A stretch of 64,000 nucleotides of DNA from Burkholderiaceae bacterium. Its GTDB lineage: Bacteria > Pseudomonadota > Gammaproteobacteria > Burkholderiales > Burkholderiaceae_C. Both the position numbers and the translations under genes were made by a program. The notes under the pieces are model-generated. The model ran no database searches and had not been told where the DNA came from. It worked only from the letters and a program-made list of their open reading frames with translations. The stretch covers positions 62,001 through 126,000 of the forward strand of contig JAKLLA010000017.1 in assembly GCA_023150375.1 (NCBI GenBank), read 5' to 3'. Each line of letters starts with the position of its first letter. The first letter of the stretch is position 1. Below, piece after piece: positions 40,045 through 48,930 of this stretch.

Positions 40045-43000
40045 GTGCTCGACGCTCAAACTGAGTCCCGGCCTCGATTCGGCTGGCTGCGCACCCTGGG
40101 CGTGGCCCTGCTGTCGGCCGGATGGCTGGTGCCGGCCGGCCTCGGCGTGGACCGCATCCTCACCTTCCTGAACGAGGACATGGCCCGCCTCAGCCTGCTG
40201 CGCAACGTGCGCCCGGGCTTCACGCTGCCCACCGAGTTCAATGCGGCGCCCAACATCGTCGAGGCCCGCGAGTTTCTGGCGCTGGCAGCCCTCTGGTTCG
40301 CGCTGGTGATCGCCGGCTGGGCGGTCTACCTGGTGCGCAGCCGGCGCGCGCTGCAGGCGCAGTGGCCCGGCGGCGAGATGCTCGCGGCGCACCGGCACGC
40401 GCTGGACCACCAGATCTCCCAGTTCACCGAGCAGCTCGAACGGCAGCGCCGCGACCTCGACACCGGCTTCGGCCAGCTCGGCGTGACCGCGCAGGGCGCG
40501 CAGTCGGTGCTGCAGCAGCGCTTCGAGGCGCTGCAGTCTCGCCTGGGCGAGGTCGATGCCTCGGTGGCGCACCACGGCGAGACGCTGCGCGCGGTGGCCA
40601 CCCGCCTGGAAGGGGCCGTGCAGGCCGGCACCGAGCGGCTGGGCGAGCAGATCCGCGGTGCGCGCGAGGCCGAGCAGGCGCACCAGCGCAGCGAGCAGGA
40701 CCAGCGCTTCGTCTCGATCCACAACGCGGTGCAGGTGCTGGGGGCGCAGGTCGAATCCCGCCTCGAGGCCGCGCAGGCGGCCCTGGCCGCGCGCGAGCAG
40801 GACGCCGATGCCCGCGCCGAGGGTCGTGTCGAGCAGCTCCAGCAGGCCGTGCAGGCCGACCTGCAGGCCCTCGGCGAGACCGTCGCCGGGCGCCTCGAGG
40901 CCCGGCTGGAGGCCCACGAGCAGCGTCTGGCCCAGGCCCAGGCCGAGGCGGCCGAGGGGCAGGCGCGGGCACAGGCCGCGCTGCACGAGACCCTGCAGGC
41001 GGTCGCGCAGGCGCACTTCGGCCAGGCCGGACAGCTGGCCGCATCGCTGCAGAGTCTGCAGGACCGCCTGCTGCAGGCCCTGCACGAGGGCCAGGCGGCC
41101 TGGGACGAGGCGCTGGCCGCACGGCTGGAGGCCGACCGCGGCGCGGCAGCCCCGGCCTGGGCCGAGCAGCTCGAGCAGCGGCTGCAGGCGACTGCGGCAC
41201 CTCAGCAGGCCCGTGTCGAGGCGCTGCAGACGGCGCTGCTGGCACTGCGCGAGCAGCTCGGCCAGGCGCAGCAGCTGCAACTCGAGGCCGGCAGCGAGGC
41301 GGGGCGCCGCTCCGAAGCGGATCTGGCCGAGCGCCAGGCGCAGCAGCAGGCCCAGACGGCGCTGCTGACCGACATGGCCGAGCGGGTCGCGCAGCTCGAG
41401 ACCCTGGCGCGCACCCTGGACGAGCGTCGCGCCGAGGAGTCGCGGGTGCGCAGCGAGGCGCTGACCCGCCAGCTGCAGGACTGGGCCGCGCAGGCCGATG
41501 CCGCCGCGGCGGCGCGCGCCGAGGCGCTGGCCGCGCCGCTACAGCGCCTGGGCGAGACGCTGGACACGGTGGCCGGGACGGTGGCCACGACGGTGACCGA
41601 CGTGCTGGCCGGACCGCAACAGGCCCTGTCGGGCCGCCTCGAGGGTCTGTCGGCCCAGCTCGACGGCCTGGCCCGCGACGCGCAGGCCCGCACGCCGCTG
41701 CCCGCACTGCTCGAGCAGACCGCCGAGGCGGCTGCCCGGCGCGCTGCCGGCGAGGCGGTGGCCCAGCTCGGCGACACGCTGGCGGCGCGGCTCGTGCCGC
41801 AGCTGGCCGAGCCCTGGCAGGCGGTGCCGGCGCAGCTCGGCGCACTGGCCGGGGAGCTGGCGCAGATCGCCCAGGCGCAGCAGCGCCAGAGCGAGGGGCT
41901 GGAAGCGGTGCGCGCGGCGGCCGAGTCGGGCGCCACCGCGGTGTCGGGCCTGCTGCCGCAACTCGAGCAGCAGGGGGCGGCGCAGCGTCAGCGGCAGGCG
42001 GCGGAGCTGCAGGGATGGCAGCAGGCCCTGCAGCAGGGGTTGCAGCAGCTGCAGGAGCGCCTGGAAGCCGGGCAGCGCCAGGCGCAGGCCGAGCTGCAGG
42101 CGCAGCGTGAGGCGCTGGCCGCGCTGGGCCAGGCCGAGGGCGAAGGCCGGCAGGGCCTGCTGCAGGCGCTGGCACCGACGCTGCAGGCGCTGGGGCCGCA
42201 GTTGCAGTCGCAGGCCGCCTCGCTGCAGGCCGGTCTGCAGTCGCTGGAGAGCCTGCAGGCCGGCCAGGCCCGGCTGCAGCAGGCCCTGGCCGCACTGGCC
42301 GAGGCCCAGGCCGGTGACCTGCCGCCACCGGTCCTGGCGCTGGCCGACGGGCTGAACGGGCGGCTGGACGCGCTGGGGGCGCAGATTGGGGCGCAGCTGG
42401 GGTCGCAGCTCGGCGAGGGCTGGCAGGCACTGGCCGGGCGGATGCAGCAGCTGCGCCAGGAGCTGCAGGCCGATCTGGCGGCGGCCGCCTCGGCCCTGCC
42501 GCCGACGGTGCCTGTGGCCGTCGGCGAGGCCGCGCTGCAGCGTCTGGCGGACCTGCAGGCGTCCTTGCAGGACCTCGGTCAGCGGCTGGAGCAGCAGCGC
42601 CAGGCCCAGGAACGGGCCTGGCAGCAGGAACCGGGTCAGCGCGCCGAGCTGCTGCAGGGCGCGACGCTGCAGTGGCAGCAGCAGCTCGACGCCGCCCAGG
42701 CGCGGCTGCAGACGCAGCTGCAGGCGCAATGGCAGGATCAGCTGCAGGCCGGCCTGCGCCAGCAGCAGGCGCTGCAGCAGGGCGAGCTGCAGGCGCTGTC
42801 GCAGCGCCTCGAGGTGCAGCAGGCCCAGGCCCTGCAGCAGCGCCAGGCCGAGCAGAGCGCGATGCTGCAGGCGCTGGAGCGTCGCCTGGCGGCCATCGAC
42901 ACGCTGGAAGGACAGCTCGGGCGCGTCGAGGGGCTGATCGGCCAGGCGGGTCTGGCCGGCCTGGCGCAGCGCCTGTCGCAGATCGAGACCATCCTGTCGG

Positions 43001-43284
43001 TGCAGGGGCCGGCCCGTCTGGAGACCCGCCTGGCGCAGCTCGAGGCGGTGCTGCTGCGCGCCGGCGAGCGGCTGGACAGCCGGCTGGGCGAGCTGCACGA
43101 GCGGGTCACGCAGCACGGCGGCTTCGCCGACACGGCGCCGGGCTCGGAACGCTCGCTCGACGAGCGGCGCCTGCAGCAGCTCTGCCTGAACCTGTCGGAC
43201 CTGCAGGAGAACCTGCGCCTCGAGCGTCGGCTGCTGCGCAAGAAGGCCGAAAGCCTGGGGCAGCAGCCCCCGACGGCGCACTGA
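40045..43284 (+). CDS. Very long membrane-anchored coiled-coil protein, function unknown
   Basis: About 1079 residues from the GTG at 40045, chosen because GGAGG lies 6 nt upstream. The N-terminus has two membrane segments (about 14-35 and 77-97) with a short periplasmic loop. From about residue 115 to the end it is one continuous Gln/Ala/Leu/Glu-rich coiled coil, with heptad-like runs such as LQDRLLQALHEGQAAWDEAL. The C-terminus LSDLQENLRLERRLLRKKAE is the most distinctive stretch. No enzymatic motif is visible. It could be a cytoplasmic scaffold tethered to the inner membrane or a spacer/motor-like protein. I do not recognise the family. Transcribed away from Lrp; the next gene is convergent. 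Confidence 0.85.
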   Translation: MLDAQTESRPRFGWLRTLGVALLSAGWLVPAGLGVDRILTFLNEDMARLSLLRNVRPGFTLPTEFNAAPNIVEAREFLALAALWFALVIAGWAVYLVRSRRALQAQWPGGEMLAAHRHALDHQISQFTEQLERQRRDLDTGFGQLGVTAQGAQSVLQQRFEALQSRLGEVDASVAHHGETLRAVATRLEGAVQAGTERLGEQIRGAREAEQAHQRSEQDQRFVSIHNAVQVLGAQVESRLEAAQAALAAREQDADARAEGRVEQLQQAVQADLQALGETVAGRLEARLEAHEQRLAQAQAEAAEGQARAQAALHETLQAVAQAHFGQAGQLAASLQSLQDRLLQALHEGQAAWDEALAARLEADRGAAAPAWAEQLEQRLQATAAPQQARVEALQTALLALREQLGQAQQLQLEAGSEAGRRSEADLAERQAQQQAQTALLTDMAERVAQLETLARTLDERRAEESRVRSEALTRQLQDWAAQADAAAAARAEALAAPLQRLGETLDTVAGTVATTVTDVLAGPQQALSGRLEGLSAQLDGLARDAQARTPLPALLEQTAEAAARRAAGEAVAQLGDTLAARLVPQLAEPWQAVPAQLGALAGELAQIAQAQQRQSEGLEAVRAAAESGATAVSGLLPQLEQQGAAQRQRQAAELQGWQQALQQGLQQLQERLEAGQRQAQAELQAQREALAALGQAEGEGRQGLLQALAPTLQALGPQLQSQAASLQAGLQSLESLQAGQARLQQALAALAEAQAGDLPPPVLALADGLNGRLDALGAQIGAQLGSQLGEGWQALAGRMQQLRQELQADLAAAASALPPTVPVAVGEAALQRLADLQASLQDLGQRLEQQRQAQERAWQQEPGQRAELLQGATLQWQQQLDAAQARLQTQLQAQWQDQLQAGLRQQQALQQGELQALSQRLEVQQAQALQQRQAEQSAMLQALERRLAAIDTLEGQLGRVEGLIGQAGLAGLAQRLSQIETILSVQGPARLETRLAQLEAVLLRAGERLDSRLGELHERVTQHGGFADTAPGSERSLDERRLQQLCLNLSDLQENLRLERRLLRKKAESLGQQPPTAH

Positions 43285-43315
43285 GAACACCACCCCCCGG
43301 CGGCGCTGCGCGTTC

Positions 43316-44656
43316 TCAGCGCAGCAGCGGCAGCGTGTCCAGGCGCTGCTCGATCTGTTCGAGTTGGGCCTGGTAGGCCGGTGAGCCGATCGTGCCGTAG
43401 CGCTGGCGGAACTCGGCCTCGGTGAGGAACTGCGGCAGGTCGTCCACCGCCGGCATCAGGTCCGCGTCGCGCAGCGGCTGCGCCTGCAGCGCCGCGGCCA
43501 GGGCGCCGGCGTCGCGGCGCACCCGCTGGCCGAGGCGTGTGCCGGCGCGGTCGGCGGCGATGTCGTTGAAGCTGAAGCCGCTGCCGGCACCGCGGGTGTC
43601 GGCCATTTCCTTGTACAGGCCGATCATGTCGGCCAGCCGTCCGCCCCCCTCGGCGGCCAGCACCGCCGAGACCAGGAAGTGCTGGGCGAAGTCCTCGCGC
43701 TCGCGCAGCGTGAGCACGCGCGAGTGTGCCGCCGGCCACTCGCGCGCGCTGGCCACCAGGCGGGCCGGCGACTGTCCGGTGGCGTACAGGGCCAGGGTGA
43801 TCAGCAGCGCACGCTGCTCGGCGGCCTCGTCGGCCACGCCGCCGAGGGCGGCCGAGGCCATCGCGCGTTCGGTGGCGCGCTGGAACAGGGTCTGCAGCAG
43901 CGGCGCCAGTGGCAGCGCCTGGCCCGCCGGTCGTCCCGGTGCGGGCGCGACCAGGGCGACCAGGTCGGCATGGCTGGCCTGCAGGCGGGCCTGGTCCGCC
44001 GGGGGCAGCAGGGCGCTGCGCAGACGGTCGCGCCATTCGGGTTGCCAGTGCCAGCTCAGCTGGACGGCCTGCGGGCCGATCTGCACCTGCTCGATGGCGT
44101 CCAGCGCCAGTCCGGCCGGCAGGCCGGGCAGCTGATGGGCCAGCAGCGCCTGCAGGGCATGGCGCGCCAGCGCCGGGTGCACCGGCAGGCGACCGATGCG
44201 CAGCGACTGCAGTGCCGGTGGCCCGGCGGGCGTGGCGGCCAGGGTCAGGTCCAGGTTCAGCCAGGGCCCCAGGGCGGCCAGCGGGCGCAGCAGCGGCTGG
44301 CGTGCCAGCGGGCCCTGCCGCAGCGGCAGGCTGGCCTGCAGCCGGGCCTGCCCCTCGCCGAGCTCGAGGCGGGCGGCGCCCTGCAGCGCCCGGCGGGCGC
44401 CGTCGTGCAGCAGGGTGTCCAGGTCCGCGCGCGTCAGGCGCAGGCGGCGCGTGGGCGCACTCGCGGCCTGCGGCACGGCGGCCTGCTGCAGCTGGGCCTT
44501 CAGTCGGCCGGCGGCGGCGTGCGACAGCGGCACGTCGTCGCGCTCGACCTGCGGCAGCGGCTGGACCAGGGCCCAGAGCAGTGCCAGCGTGGCCAGCAGC
44601 ACCCCGCCCAGGACCAGCAGGATCGACCAGAGCAGACGGCGCAGCCAGTGGGGCAT
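43316..44656 (-). CDS. Membrane-anchored protein of unknown function
   Basis: A 446-residue protein with a single N-terminal membrane segment (about 7-30: LLWSILLVLGGVLLATLALL), the rest probably periplasmic. The best-conserved-looking parts are REREDFAQHFLVSAVLAAEG, IGLYKEMADTRGAGSGFSFN with DIAADRAGTRLG after it, and FRQRYGTIGSPAYQAQ. The pattern recalls uncharacterised proteins of Proteobacteria; I cannot name a function. It lies 44 bp after the protease gene on the same strand, so the two may be co-transcribed. Its stop is 31 bp from the coiled-coil gene stop (convergent). Confidence 0.75.
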   Translation of the reverse strand: MPHWLRRLLWSILLVLGGVLLATLALLWALVQPLPQVERDDVPLSHAAAGRLKAQLQQAAVPQAASAPTRRLRLTRADLDTLLHDGARRALQGAARLELGEGQARLQASLPLRQGPLARQPLLRPLAALGPWLNLDLTLAATPAGPPALQSLRIGRLPVHPALARHALQALLAHQLPGLPAGLALDAIEQVQIGPQAVQLSWHWQPEWRDRLRSALLPPADQARLQASHADLVALVAPAPGRPAGQALPLAPLLQTLFQRATERAMASAALGGVADEAAEQRALLITLALYATGQSPARLVASAREWPAAHSRVLTLREREDFAQHFLVSAVLAAEGGGRLADMIGLYKEMADTRGAGSGFSFNDIAADRAGTRLGQRVRRDAGALAAALQAQPLRDADLMPAVDDLPQFLTEAEFRQRYGTIGSPAYQAQLEQIEQRLDTLPLLR

Positions 44657-44700
44657 CGGCAGGATCTCGACGGGGCAGGAGGCGGGGGCGCTGCGGCGAT

Positions 44701-45180
44701 TCAGCGCGCCGGCTCGAAGCGCATCTCGCCGCCGCGCTGGCTGAACTGCAGCCGGCCGAGCACGTCCATGCCCAGCAGCGGCGATTCCAGATCGGGCAGC
44801 ACGGTCACGCGCAGGCGCGCGACCCGCACGCCGCCGGCCAGTTCGAGGTCGACCACCGATCGGTAGCCCTCGGCAATGCCCCCCGCGGTGCGCGAGCGCA
44901 CCGGCTCGCCCACCGGCAGACCGGCCTGGCGGGCCAGGCGCAGCGGCAGCGCGGTGCCGGTGGCACCGGTGTCGACGAGGAACTCGACCTCGAGACCGTC
45001 CAGGCGACCCGGCCAGTGGAAATGGCCGTCGGGGGCGCGACGCAGCACGATGCCCTCGGGACCGGCCTCGAAGCGGCTGCGCTGGCGCTCCCACTGCAGC
45101 CACTGCACCCCCAGCCAGACGGTGGTGAGGATGAGCAGCCAGACGGTGACGATCTTCAGCGTGCGGGGCAGTTCGTTCAC
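44701..45180 (-). CDS. Membrane-anchored retropepsin-like aspartic protease
   Basis: A 159-residue protein with one membrane segment (about 9-28) and a single retropepsin-type domain. The catalytic motif is FLVDTGATGTALPL (Asp70), with DLESPLLGMDVLGRLQF as the second conserved block, matching the TIGR02281/clan AA family. Such proteins must dimerise to form the active site; the domain should face the periplasm. The substrate is unknown. It lies between glnS and the unknown membrane protein on the same strand. Confidence 0.88.
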   Translation of the reverse strand: MNELPRTLKIVTVWLLILTTVWLGVQWLQWERQRSRFEAGPEGIVLRRAPDGHFHWPGRLDGLEVEFLVDTGATGTALPLRLARQAGLPVGEPVRSRTAGGIAEGYRSVVDLELAGGVRVARLRVTVLPDLESPLLGMDVLGRLQFSQRGGEMRFEPAR

Positions 45181-45255
45181 CCGGGCTTCCTGGCGGTGGG
45201 CCGGCGGCGGCCGGTGCCGTGGCCGCTCGGCCGGCTGTGCGCCTGCCGGGCGGCC

Positions 45256-47103
45256 TTACTTGGCCCAGCCATCCTTCAGCCCCGTGATGCGGTTGAACAC
45301 CGGACGGCCGGGGGCATGGTCGACGCGGTCGGCCACGAAGTAGCCGAAGCGCTCGAACTGGAACTTCTGGTCCGGCTGTGCTGCAGCCAGGCTCGGCTCG
45401 ACGTAGGCGGTCACGATGCGCCGGCTCTGCGGGTTCAGGCTGGCCTTGAAGTCCCGCCCGCCGGCGTCCGGCTGCGCCTCGGTGAACAGGCGGTCGAACA
45501 GGCGCACCTCGGCGGCCACGCCGTCGGCGGCGCCCACCCAGGTGATCGCGGCCTTGGCCTTGACGCTGTCGGCGCCGGGCGTGCCGCTCTTGGTGCCGGG
45601 CAGCACGCTGGCCAGCACGGTGGTCACGCGGCCGTCCGCATCCTTCTCGCAGCCGCTGCACTCGATCACGTAGCCGCCCTTCAGGCGCACCCGGTTGCCG
45701 GGGAAGAGGCGCTTGTAGCCCTTGGGCGGCACTTCCTCGAAGTCCTCGCGTTCGATCCAGACCTCGCGGCCGAGCAGGAACTGCCGGGCCGGCGGGGGCG
45801 CCTGGCCCTCGGCGACGTGCGGCAGGGCCGGCAGGCTGCAGGGCTCGAGGTGGCCGGCGCCCATCACCTCGTCCCAGTTCGTCAGCACCAGCCTGACCGG
45901 GTCGAGCACGGCCATGCCGCGGTGCGCCTTGGCCTCCAGGTCGTCGCGCAGCGCGATGTCCAGCGTGCCGTAGTCGATCCAGCTGTCGGCCTTGGACACG
46001 CCGATGCGCTCGGCGAAGAGCTGGATCGCCTCGGGCGTGTAGCCGCGCCGGCGCAGGCCGACGATGGTGGGCATGCGCGGGTCGTCCCAGCCATCGACGA
46101 TGCCTTCGTCCACCAGTTGCTTGAGCTTGCGCTTGCTGGTGATGACGTAGGTGAGGTTGAGCCGGGCGAACTCGTACTGCCTGGGCAGCGGGTGCGCCAG
46201 CAGCGGGCCGATCACCCGGCCGTCGGGCAGGGTGTGGCGCTCGGTCAGGCGCTCGAGCACCCAGTCGTAGAAGGGGCGCTGGTCCTCGAACTCCAGCGTG
46301 CAGATGCTGTGGGTGATGTTCTCCAGCGCGTCCTCGATCGGGTGCGCGTAGGTGTACATCGGGTAGACGCACCAGCGGTCACCGGTGTTGTGGTGCGTGG
46401 CGTGCTTGATGCGGTAGATGGCCGGATCGCGCAGGTTGATGTTCGGGCTGGCCATGTCGATCTTCGCGCGCAGCACCATCGCGCCGTCCGGGTGCCGGCC
46501 GTCGCGCATCTCGCGAAAGCGCGCCAGGTTCTCGGCCGGGCTGCGGTCGCGGAAGGGGCTGTCGGTGCCCGGGGTGGTGAAGTCGCCCCGCGCCGCGCGC
46601 ATCTGCTCGGCGGTCTGCTCGTCCACGTAGGCATGGCCGGCCTCGACGAGGAACTCGGCCGCCGCATACATGAAGTCGAAGTAGTGGCTGGCGTAGTAGA
46701 GGTGGCTGCGGCGCTGGCCGTCGAAGTCCGACTCCCAGCCGAAGCCCAGCCACTTCACCGCGTCCAGGATGCTGTCGACATACTCCTGCTCCTCCTTCTC
46801 GGGGTTGGTGTCGTCGAAGCGCATGTGGCAGACGCCGCCGTAGTCGCGCGCCAGACCGAAGTTCAGGCAGATGCTCTTGGCATGGCCGACGTGCAGGTAG
46901 CCGTTGGGCTCGGGCGGAAAGCGGGTGCGGATGCGTGCGGGGTCCGGGTCGCCGGCCTGGTGGTGCGCGGCGTCGCCGGGGCTGCCGGCGAAGCGGCGCT
47001 GCGCGTAGGTGCCGGCGGCCAGGTCGCGTTCGATGATGCCGCGCAGGAAGTTGCTCGGCTTGGAGATCTCGGGGGCCACGGGGGGCTTGCTCGCGTCGCT
47101 CAT
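45256..47103 (-). CDS. glnS: Glutaminyl-tRNA synthetase
   Basis: A 615-residue class I aminoacyl-tRNA synthetase charging tRNA-Gln. RFPPEPNGYLHVGHAKSIC carries the HIGH-type motif (HVGH) and VITSKRKLKQLV the KMSKS-type motif (TSKRK). FDDTNPEKEEQEYVDSI and GWDDPRMPTIVGLRRRGYTP are GlnRS blocks distinguishing it from GltX. The C-terminal anticodon-binding barrels are present to the end (NRITGLKDGWAK). The N-terminus is about 25 residues longer than E. coli GlnRS. Presence of GlnRS means Gln-tRNA need not be made by amidotransferase alone. Confidence 0.97.
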   Translation of the reverse strand: MSDASKPPVAPEISKPSNFLRGIIERDLAAGTYAQRRFAGSPGDAAHHQAGDPDPARIRTRFPPEPNGYLHVGHAKSICLNFGLARDYGGVCHMRFDDTNPEKEEQEYVDSILDAVKWLGFGWESDFDGQRRSHLYYASHYFDFMYAAAEFLVEAGHAYVDEQTAEQMRAARGDFTTPGTDSPFRDRSPAENLARFREMRDGRHPDGAMVLRAKIDMASPNINLRDPAIYRIKHATHHNTGDRWCVYPMYTYAHPIEDALENITHSICTLEFEDQRPFYDWVLERLTERHTLPDGRVIGPLLAHPLPRQYEFARLNLTYVITSKRKLKQLVDEGIVDGWDDPRMPTIVGLRRRGYTPEAIQLFAERIGVSKADSWIDYGTLDIALRDDLEAKAHRGMAVLDPVRLVLTNWDEVMGAGHLEPCSLPALPHVAEGQAPPPARQFLLGREVWIEREDFEEVPPKGYKRLFPGNRVRLKGGYVIECSGCEKDADGRVTTVLASVLPGTKSGTPGADSVKAKAAITWVGAADGVAAEVRLFDRLFTEAQPDAGGRDFKASLNPQSRRIVTAYVEPSLAAAQPDQKFQFERFGYFVADRVDHAPGRPVFNRITGLKDGWAK

Positions 47104-47621
47104 GGACTGGAAGACGGACGGCCGGGCCCGCAGAGGCCGGCAGGGTGACGGGGCAGGGCGCCGGGGGCGCCGCTGCGGCGTCGGATTGTAGCCAGGGGGT
47201 GGCGCCCGCCCGGGCGCCCCCGGGTCTGCAGGTGCCGCCGCGCTGGTCACGCGAATCGTGACAAAGTAACATCTTGAAACGATCGATCCGCCGGGTTCCG
47301 GCCCATCCCATGCCCCAGCTCCCGCTGCGCGCGGCCCTCGGTGCCCGCGTCCCCGTCCTTGGCCCGGCCTATCCGCGACTGGAATCCTGGTGGCCGATCG
47401 GCCCCATCGTGGCGCCGGGCCTGCCGGGCGGTGCCGCAACCGGCTCGCCTGTCGAGGCCACGCAGCCCGTCGCCACGCAGACTGCGGCGGGCCCGCTGCC
47501 CGAAAATGTCGCAACGGTTGTCCTGCAAGCAACGCCGGAGCGCCTAAACGGTAACCCCGCTGTGCAACCGACGGTAACGCAGTGCACAATGAATTTGCAT
47601 ATTGCGGGCTCAGGAGTCACG
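47104..47621. promoter_or_regulatory. Divergent intergenic region glnS / conserved hypothetical
   Basis: 518 bp without a gene I can support. An open frame crosses it from 47274 but has no ribosome binding site and only low-complexity protein. A dyad TCACG-CGAAT-CGTGA lies at 47247-47261, next to GTAACATCTTGAAAC (47266-47280), possibly an activator-binding region for glnS or an upstream promoter. Closer to 47622 are the direct repeats described separately. The last 120 bp are less GC-rich than the genes around them. Confidence 0.5.
47548..47586. repeat. Direct repeat pair upstream of the conserved hypothetical gene
   Basis: ACGGTAACCCCGCTGTGCA (47548-47566) and ACGGTAACGCAGTGCA (47571-47586) are two similar copies 23 bp apart, on nearly the same helix face. 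TGTGCA (47561-47566) and CACAAT (47585-47590) could be a -35/-10 pair with 18-bp spacing. A regulator-binding site is likely; which regulator is unknown. Confidence 0.5.
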
Positions 47622-48038
47622 ATGGACGGAAAACCGGTTTCTTCCGACGAGCGAGCGTTTGCACGCACGGAGGTGGCCGGCCTCGACGACGTGCCGAACG
47701 ACAAGCGAGGTGTCATGGTCGAGCGCAGGGGTGCGCCCGCAACGCAGGGTTTCCAGGGGACACAGCCGCCCGCGCTGGCAGGTGAGCGGCTGGATCCGGA
47801 TGGTCAGCGCTGGCTCAGGTCGCTGCCGGTGGCGGTGCGCCCGCTGATCACCGCGAAGCGCCACCCGCACATCGTCAACAAGCTGGCGCGGGTCTGGGAC
47901 CGGCCCGCCGCGCTGGCGGCCTACATGGACGACCTGCTGATCAGCAGCCGGCCGGGGCGGCGCGGCTTCGCGATGGAAGTGCTCGACGAACTGGTGCTGC
48001 TGCAGCACGAGATCGCCGAGCGCAGCCGGCGCCGCTGA
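47622..48038 (+). CDS. Conserved hypothetical protein
   Basis: 138 residues from the ATG at 47622, which has AGGAG 6 nt upstream; an ATG at 47589 lacks one. The first 60 residues look variable, while WLRSLPVAVRPLITAKRHPH, IVNKLARVWDRPAALAAYMDDLL and RRGFAMEVLDELVLLQHEIA look folded, mostly helical and conserved. No signal peptide and no known motif. It is followed by a convergent response-regulator gene. I cannot assign a function. Confidence 0.75.
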   Translation: MDGKPVSSDERAFARTEVAGLDDVPNDKRGVMVERRGAPATQGFQGTQPPALAGERLDPDGQRWLRSLPVAVRPLITAKRHPHIVNKLARVWDRPAALAAYMDDLLISSRPGRRGFAMEVLDELVLLQHEIAERSRRR

Positions 48039-48075
48039 GCGACGCCTGTCGTCGGGGCCGTGACCCCGCGCGGGT

Positions 48076-48930
48076 TCACATGCCCTTGAAGCGCGCCGCG
48101 TGCAGCCGGCTGACGATGAGTCGTTCGGGGCGGTCGCGCAGGCGCAGCTGCACGCGGCCCGTCTCGTCGCGCAGCGCGCTGTGCACCGCACGGATCTGCA
48201 CCACGGTGCCGCGGTGGATCTGCCAGAAGCGCTGTGCATCGAGCTGCGGCAGCAGCTCGCGCAGGCTGCCGCGGATCAGGTGGTCGCGCTCGGCGGTGAC
48301 CACGCGCAGGTACTTGTCGGCGGCCTCGAAGTACAGCACCTCGTCCACCGGCACCAGGTGCACCGCGTTGCCGACCTGGGCCTGGATGACTTCGAGACGC
48401 GGTGGCGGCGCCGCCGCGGCCTGCGGTCCGAGCAGGGCGCGCAGCTGATCGAGGACCTGGTTCAGGACCTGGGGGTCGGACGGCGCCGGGGCCGACACGA
48501 CGGCCGACGAGGCGGGCACGGTCGGGTGCGGCCACCGCTGCAGGCGCTGGCGCAGGCGGCGCAGGCAGTCGGCCAGCCGGTCGGGCTGTACCGGCTTGAG
48601 CAGGTAGTCCACCGCCTGCTGCTCGAAGGCCTGCAGCGCGTACTGGTCGTAGGCCGTCACGAAGACCAGCAGCGGAAAGCGCCCGGCGTCCTCCGTCGGC
48701 CACTCCTCGGCCAGGGCCTCGGCGACTTCCAGGCCGCTCAGCCCGGGCATGCGGATGTCCAGGAAGGCGATCTGCGGCTGCTGGGCCAGCAGCGCTTCCA
48801 GGGCGGTCTGGCCATCGCCGGCCTGGGCGACGACCTGCAGCTCGGGCCAGAGCCGGGCCAGCTCGGCGCGCAGGTGCGCGGCCAGCAGCGGCTCGTCCTC
48901 GGCGATCAGGGCGGTGGGGGCGGAGTTCAT
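48076..48930 (-). CDS. LytTR-type response regulator
   Basis: A 284-residue regulator with a receiver domain (about 5-130, Asp58 in IAFLDIRMPGLSG, Lys in YLLKPVQ) and a C-terminal LytTR DNA-binding domain (about 180-284: VDEVLYFEAADKYLRVVTAE, FWQIHRGTVVQIRAV). It overlaps the histidine kinase gene by 4 nt. Such LytS/LytR (AlgR-like) pairs often control cell-envelope or exopolysaccharide genes; here the transport operon immediately upstream is the likely target. Confidence 0.95.
   Translation of the reverse strand: MNSAPTALIAEDEPLLAAHLRAELARLWPELQVVAQAGDGQTALEALLAQQPQIAFLDIRMPGLSGLEVAEALAEEWPTEDAGRFPLLVFVTAYDQYALQAFEQQAVDYLLKPVQPDRLADCLRRLRQRLQRWPHPTVPASSAVVSAPAPSDPQVLNQVLDQLRALLGPQAAAAPPPRLEVIQAQVGNAVHLVPVDEVLYFEAADKYLRVVTAERDHLIRGSLRELLPQLDAQRFWQIHRGTVVQIRAVHSALRDETGRVQLRLRDRPERLIVSRLHAARFKGM

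Noticed and set aside
47274-47621. N-terminal extension of the 138-residue hypothetical protein back to 47274
   Set aside because: No ribosome binding site and low-complexity sequence; the ATG at 47622 has AGGAG at good spacing, and the extension would cover promoter-like repeats.
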